The notes under the pieces were generated by a model that was not told where the DNA came from, ran no database searches, and worked only from the letters and a program-made list of their open reading frames with translations. A stretch of DNA of 64,000 nucleotides from Winogradskyella alexanderae (GTDB lineage: Bacteria > Bacteroidota > Bacteroidia > Flavobacteriales > Flavobacteriaceae), in the NCBI RefSeq assembly GCF_020166335.1, contig NZ_JAIUJR010000009.1:62001-126000 (forward strand), in the 5' to 3' direction. This document shows, piece after piece, positions 60,140 to 64,000 of this stretch; the stretch's first letter is position 1; every line of letters begins with the position of its first letter. The translations under genes were made by a program, and so were the position numbers.

Positions 60140-61069
60140 ATGTATTACAATACAAATATTTTAAAATCTACTGATGGCGAATCTATTTGTTATTACAGAT
60201 GGCAAGCTAATCCAGATGTGCCGTTTAAGGGAATAGTTCAAATTGCTCATGGGCTGGGCGAACATGCAGGAAGGTATAATCATATTGCACATCTATTGCA
60301 AGAAGAAGGCTATTCTGTTTATGCCAATGATCATCGTGCTCATGGGAAGACCGCCGAAATAAAGCGTCTTTTCGGCTACTATGATGGTAAAGAGTATTTT
60401 GATGATTGTATTGCAGATATGTATGCCTTAACCAATCTTATGAGGGCGGAGAACCCTAATTCTAAGTTCATCTTGTTCGGTCATAGTATGGGTTCATTAT
60501 TAAGTAGAAAATATGTCATAAAATATGGTAAAGAACTAGATGCTTTGATATTATCTGGTACAGCCAGCTTTATTAAAGTTTTGGGTACCATTGGGTTGGT
60601 AACGGCGTCAACCGTAAAAACATTTAAAGGACGAGAGCGAGGTAATGCTTTTTTGAAGGATTTTTTCTTCGGTGAATTCAATAAAAAGTTCAAGCCCAAT
60701 AGAACAAAATTGGATTGGATTAGTACAGATGAAGCGCAGGTAGATCTGTTTGAAAAAGATCCTTACCGGACAGAGGATTTTTCTTTAGGTGTATTTTTGG
60801 ATATTATCAAAAATTCTAAGAAAGTAAATTCACCCGAGGCTTTTAAGGCTACTCCAAAAGAGTTGCCAATTTTAATGTTTTCTGGCGATAAAGATCCTGT
60901 CGGAGAAATGGGCAAAGGGGTAACACGTGTAGCCAAGCAATATGAGAAATACGGAATTAGTGATTTTACGTTCAAATTGTACAAAGGAGGACGGCATGAA
61001 ATGCTTAATGAAATTAATGCTGAAGCTGTAGAGCAAGAAATAATAAGTTGGCTAAATCAGCGCATATAA
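60140..61069 (+). CDS. alpha/beta hydrolase, monoacylglycerol lipase-like
   Basis: 309 residues without signal peptide. Oxyanion block AHGLGEHAGRYNHIA, nucleophile GHSMGS (Ser116), Asp in FSGDKDPVGE and His in GGRHEMLNE. These match the monoacylglycerol lipase/lysophospholipase group. It begins 3 nt after the WS/DGAT gene and would hydrolyse or transfer acyl chains of glycerides stored in the granule. Confidence 0.9.
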   Translation: MYYNTNILKSTDGESICYYRWQANPDVPFKGIVQIAHGLGEHAGRYNHIAHLLQEEGYSVYANDHRAHGKTAEIKRLFGYYDGKEYFDDCIADMYALTNLMRAENPNSKFILFGHSMGSLLSRKYVIKYGKELDALILSGTASFIKVLGTIGLVTASTVKTFKGRERGNAFLKDFFFGEFNKKFKPNRTKLDWISTDEAQVDLFEKDPYRTEDFSLGVFLDIIKNSKKVNSPEAFKATPKELPILMFSGDKDPVGEMGKGVTRVAKQYEKYGISDFTFKLYKGGRHEMLNEINAEAVEQEIISWLNQRI

Positions 61070-61082
61070 GTTTATAACAACT

Positions 61083-62267
61083 ATGGAACAGACCCAAGTT
61101 TTATACAGAATTTTTACCCGTTTGGTAACAGCTTTAGGTGTTTTAAATGGTTTGTCATTAAATAAAGCGAAAGAATTAACCATCAAACACTTTAAAGGGC
61201 ACCTTTATGAAGAGGATATTAAAGCACTAATAAATAGCATAGATACAGATGAACATGAAGATATTGAGGAATTATTTGACGAAACGATTTTAATCTGTGA
61301 TGAATTAGGTGCTAGTAGAGATTACCTAACCTTGGTCAAAGTCATAGAACGTGTTGCCAAAGCAATTTCCGAAGGTCATGATCCTGAGGAATATAAATAC
61401 ACAAACTCAATAGTTGAACGATTCAAAAAGGACATCCATATAATTAACAAGAAAATTCCATTGCCACCACTGTTTAATATGGTCATGGAAAGTCGTTCAT
61501 TGATAGAATGGTCTTCTATTTATGCATTGTATCCTTTTATTCCAAAACGAATTAAGGGCGATGGAAGACCTGTATTATTAGTACCACCGTATTTAGGGGA
61601 TGATTTCTCTACGTCCTTTGTTAGAAAGTATTTAAAGTCTCTTGGTTTCACTACCTATAAGTGGCAATTGGGCTTTAATATGGTAAAATCCCATTACATC
61701 CCAAGGCTAGAAGAAAAATTGGCTGATATTTACGAGGAACATCAACAAAAAGTTAGCATCGTTGGTTGGAGTGGTGGAGGCATTTTCGCTAAAATAATGG
61801 CGAATAGACATCCAGACCAAATAGAACAAATTATCACAATCGGTTCTCCAGTTTGGGGCGTTATGGATATGAAGACACCTGTATATGGCGTATTAGAATT
61901 TTTTAGAGGAAAATCTCTAAAAGAACGCAATGAACGCTTTTTAGCTGAGCTAGAACCAGTTCCACAATTACCTGTAACCTGTATTTATACCAAAACCGAT
62001 GGCTTAATACCATGGAAGCATTGCATGGAAGCTGCAACACTTAGAAAGGACATAAAAAATATTGAAGTTTTTGGTAGTCACTCTGGTTTGGGTGCAAATG
62101 TAAGTGTACTATTAGTTACTGCAAACATGTTAAGCGCCAACATTCAAGGAAAAAAAATAAGAGATGTAGGCTCAAATATAGAACGCTATTTATATCCTAA
62201 TTTTTGGAAAAAAGCACGTAGGGTGTTTAAAGCAAAAAGAGCGTTAGCTCAAGCGGCAAAACAATAA
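61083..62267 (+). CDS. alpha/beta hydrolase with N-terminal helical extension
   Basis: 394 residues. The first 130 residues are helical and charged (TDEHEDIEELFDETILICDE), with no clear match. From about 160 comes an alpha/beta hydrolase core: RPVLLVPPYLGDDFSTSF, nucleophile GWSGGG (Ser230), KTDGLIPW (Asp) and GSHSGLGAN (His). The core shape recalls PhaC-like polyester synthases and esterases, but Ser rather than Cys is the nucleophile, so it is a hydrolase. It is 13 nt after the lipase and 3 nt before the PlsB gene. Possible roles are a triacylglycerol lipase or an acyl transfer enzyme. Confidence 0.8.
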   Translation: MEQTQVLYRIFTRLVTALGVLNGLSLNKAKELTIKHFKGHLYEEDIKALINSIDTDEHEDIEELFDETILICDELGASRDYLTLVKVIERVAKAISEGHDPEEYKYTNSIVERFKKDIHIINKKIPLPPLFNMVMESRSLIEWSSIYALYPFIPKRIKGDGRPVLLVPPYLGDDFSTSFVRKYLKSLGFTTYKWQLGFNMVKSHYIPRLEEKLADIYEEHQQKVSIVGWSGGGIFAKIMANRHPDQIEQIITIGSPVWGVMDMKTPVYGVLEFFRGKSLKERNERFLAELEPVPQLPVTCIYTKTDGLIPWKHCMEAATLRKDIKNIEVFGSHSGLGANVSVLLVTANMLSANIQGKKIRDVGSNIERYLYPNFWKKARRVFKAKRALAQAAKQ

Positions 62268-62270
62268 GCA

Positions 62271-64000
62271 ATGGATCATATTATTGAGCATCATAAATTT
62301 CAGAAAGCGCTAAGGCAAATTGCTATTGAGCAAAAGCAAGATATTGAAGATGTTAAAAAACAAGGTGCACGTTGCATTAAAGAGTTGTATGCAGAGCAAC
62401 ATCCTATGGCTAAATTGATATCTGTAAAAACTTTTGAATACATACTTTCAAGGGCATACAACGACAAAATAGATGTAGATCCAAAAGGCATAAAAAGGCT
62501 CATGAAATTGATGCAGAAAAATTCTGTAGCTTTTATTATGACCCATAAAACCTATTTAGACACTCTAGTCTTAATGTCTACATTGGCGCGCTATGGCATG
62601 CCAATTCCCTATGCTTTTGGTGGTAGTAATTTAGCATTTCCTGGACTAAAGCAATTAGGAAATAATGCTGGCCTTATTTTTATCCGTCGCAGTTTTAAGG
62701 ACGATTTAGTTTACAAGGCGGCTCTACGTCACTATATTTCTACAATAATAGATGCAGGGGATCATTTAACCTGGAATATTGAAGGAACACGTTCTAGAAC
62801 AGGTAAGATAATATACCCAAAAATGGGGATTTTAAAGTACATAAAAGAAGCAGAAGCCCAGAGTACTAGACCCATAAAATATGTACCCGTTTCGATAGTT
62901 TATGATTTAATTCCTGATGTTAAGGAAATGACTGAAGAAGGCAAAGGGAAGGTTAAAAAATCGGAAAATGTAAAAGAAGCCATCAATTATATTAGAAAAT
63001 TAGGCAACGATTATGGCCGTGCTTCAATACGATTTGGCGATCCAGTAGAGGTTGATGAAGATCAACAAGCTATCATTCCAGATATGGAAGAAGATAGTTA
63101 TGCCGATAAAAACACCTTGCCGCGTTTTGCATTTGAGCTTATTCATAAAACAAATACCATTACACCGGTTACGACGGTTTCTTTAGTTTGTCATGTGTTA
63201 TTAAATGATTTTGCTTTAACCAAAAAAGAAATCGAGTTTAAAGTAAAACGACTAATGACCATAATAGGCCTCAAGAAAGAAGATGTAATTATCGATCGTG
63301 GAAACAAGATTGGAGTTATTGTCCAGAAAGCATTAAACCTATTACAAGGCGCCCATATTATTCAAAAATCAAGAGCAGGTCAACGTGCACAATACAGTTT
63401 AGTACCTACAGAATACCTACCTGCAAATTATTATGCAAACATGGCTTCTGGTCATTTATATCATCAAGCATTTATTGAAATGGCCTTGGTGAAAATTAAA
63501 GAGGATACATCCTCTCATAGAATTAAACATTTCTGGGAGGAAATTATGAGGCTTCGTAACTTATTTAAGTTCGAATTTTTCTATACAAATAAACCAAAGT
63601 TTAGTAGTGAAATAGAAGCTGAGTTATTACGATTCGATAAAAACTGGAGAGCCATTATTGCTGATCCAAAAGGAGATATTTCCGCACTGCTGAAACGGCA
63701 AGATTTGTTTGTTTCTAGAGCTATCCTTTTATCATATTTAGAGGCAGATAAGGTTGTCTGCCATACTTTAAATAGTTGGGATACCGACGATGATTTTATC
63801 GAGAATGATTTTCTAGATTTAGCAATATTTAAAGGCAAGGAGCTTCATTGGCAATCTAAAATTACACGTTTGGATAGTGTATCCAAACCATTTCTATTAA
63901 ACGCACTTCGTTTTGCTAAGAATGCCAATTTAGTCCCTGTTGAACGTCAACTTGATTATGAAGGACTAGAGTCTTGGAGCAAGTATTTAGACGATTTATC
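62271..64000 (+). CDS. PlsB-type glycerol-3-phosphate acyltransferase, 3' end outside window
   Basis: The frame opens at ATG 62271 and runs off the window edge, giving 576 visible residues. Acyltransferase blocks are clear: HKTYLD (His92, Asp97, HX4D), GLIFIRRSF (block II), EGTRSRTGK (171-179, block III) and YVPVSIVYD (204-212, block IV). These define PlsB/DHAPAT glycerol-3-phosphate acyltransferases. The first step of glycerolipid and triacylglycerol synthesis is the known role. It follows the hydrolase gene by 3 nt and supplies lysophosphatidate to the storage pathway in this operon. Confidence 0.88.
   Translation, partial: MDHIIEHHKFQKALRQIAIEQKQDIEDVKKQGARCIKELYAEQHPMAKLISVKTFEYILSRAYNDKIDVDPKGIKRLMKLMQKNSVAFIMTHKTYLDTLVLMSTLARYGMPIPYAFGGSNLAFPGLKQLGNNAGLIFIRRSFKDDLVYKAALRHYISTIIDAGDHLTWNIEGTRSRTGKIIYPKMGILKYIKEAEAQSTRPIKYVPVSIVYDLIPDVKEMTEEGKGKVKKSENVKEAINYIRKLGNDYGRASIRFGDPVEVDEDQQAIIPDMEEDSYADKNTLPRFAFELIHKTNTITPVTTVSLVCHVLLNDFALTKKEIEFKVKRLMTIIGLKKEDVIIDRGNKIGVIVQKALNLLQGAHIIQKSRAGQRAQYSLVPTEYLPANYYANMASGHLYHQAFIEMALVKIKEDTSSHRIKHFWEEIMRLRNLFKFEFFYTNKPKFSSEIEAELLRFDKNWRAIIADPKGDISALLKRQDLFVSRAILLSYLEADKVVCHTLNSWDTDDDFIENDFLDLAIFKGKELHWQSKITRLDSVSKPFLLNALRFAKNANLVPVERQLDYEGLESWSKYLDDL

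Noticed and set aside
61083..62267. PHA synthase (PhaC) as an explanation for the hydrolase
   Set aside because: PhaC needs a Cys nucleophile in G-x-C-x-G; here the motif is GWSGGG with Ser.
61742..63838. Short minus-strand frames within the hydrolase and PlsB genes
   Set aside because: They are shadows of the strongly supported plus-strand genes.
1..64000. tRNA, rRNA, CRISPR arrays, transposases, integrases, prophage
   Set aside because: Looked for in the intergenic spaces and among the proteins; none was seen by eye. A tRNA scan would settle the tRNA point.

Overview
The window is AT-rich, densely coded bacterial DNA. It is most consistent with a marine member of the Flavobacteriaceae (Bacteroidota). 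The evidence is: near absence of Shine-Dalgarno sequences, recognisable Bacteroidota-type -7 boxes (TAnnTTTG), gene families typical of this group (DUF3667, BatA, TIGR02757, LptD, BshA, GH16, a lipoprotein with an acidic export signal) and familiar flavobacterial neighbourhoods (uvrA/sigma factor, lptD//amidase-mlaD-FeS proteins, GH3-bshA). No rRNA, tRNA, CRISPR array, insertion sequence or prophage was seen. The assignment to genus level is not possible from the sequence alone.

Layout. 1-3.5 kb: the end of a polysaccharide/membrane glycosylation cluster (YfhO-like fragment, glycosyltransferase, flippase). 3.5-13 kb: a secreted Arg/Ser-rich protein, a DUF3667 membrane protein, uvrA, a sigma factor with a structured leader followed by a 47-aa gene, a lipoprotein, nth, a glycosyltransferase and bcp. 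13-16.5 kb: a small beta-glucan locus on the minus strand (sugar porter, mutarotase-like protein, GH16 lipoprotein). 16.5-24.6 kb: an uncharacterised 482-aa protein, a metallo-beta-lactamase-fold hydrolase, and a minus-strand operon of BatA protein, degenerate dihydroorotase, small membrane protein and esterase, preceded by a GT2 gene. 24.7-29.5 kb: an M61 peptidase lipoprotein, an S10-type peptidase, a TIGR02757 protein and RidA. 29.5-43.7 kb: envelope functions (LptD diverging from an amidase and an MCE/MlaD protein), a two-gene iron-sulfur oxidoreductase, serB, a GH3/beta-lactamase fusion and bshA. 43.7-52.6 kb: mostly minus-strand small membrane or secreted proteins of unknown role, plus a cyclic 2,3-diphosphoglycerate synthetase-like GTPase, an FkbM methyltransferase, a CoA-transferase and a DUF1295 protein.

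The most striking part is 52.9-64.0 kb, entirely on the plus strand. It encodes a Lys-tailed coiled protein, a SARP/BTAD-type regulator, three phasin-like proteins (one with a histone-like Lys tail and a helix-hairpin-helix domain), a TetR regulator, an ABC1/AarF kinase, a wax-ester synthase/diacylglycerol acyltransferase carrying an apparent C-terminal SCP2 sterol-carrier domain, two alpha/beta hydrolases and a PlsB-type glycerol-3-phosphate acyltransferase that runs off the window. Together these look like a neutral-lipid (triacylglycerol or wax ester) storage-granule system: synthesis by PlsB and WS/DGAT, coating and perhaps nucleoid tethering by the phasin-like proteins, turnover by the lipases. 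Two of the phasin-like genes are preceded by identical 18-bp elements made of two TGyAACT heptamers with an 11-bp period, each ending 9 nt before a -7 box. This is the geometry known for SARP activators, and the SARP gene lies directly upstream. An 8-bp-arm inverted repeat sits in the promoter region of the acyltransferase operon and is a candidate TetR operator. The whole assembly is inferred from sequence and has not been tested.
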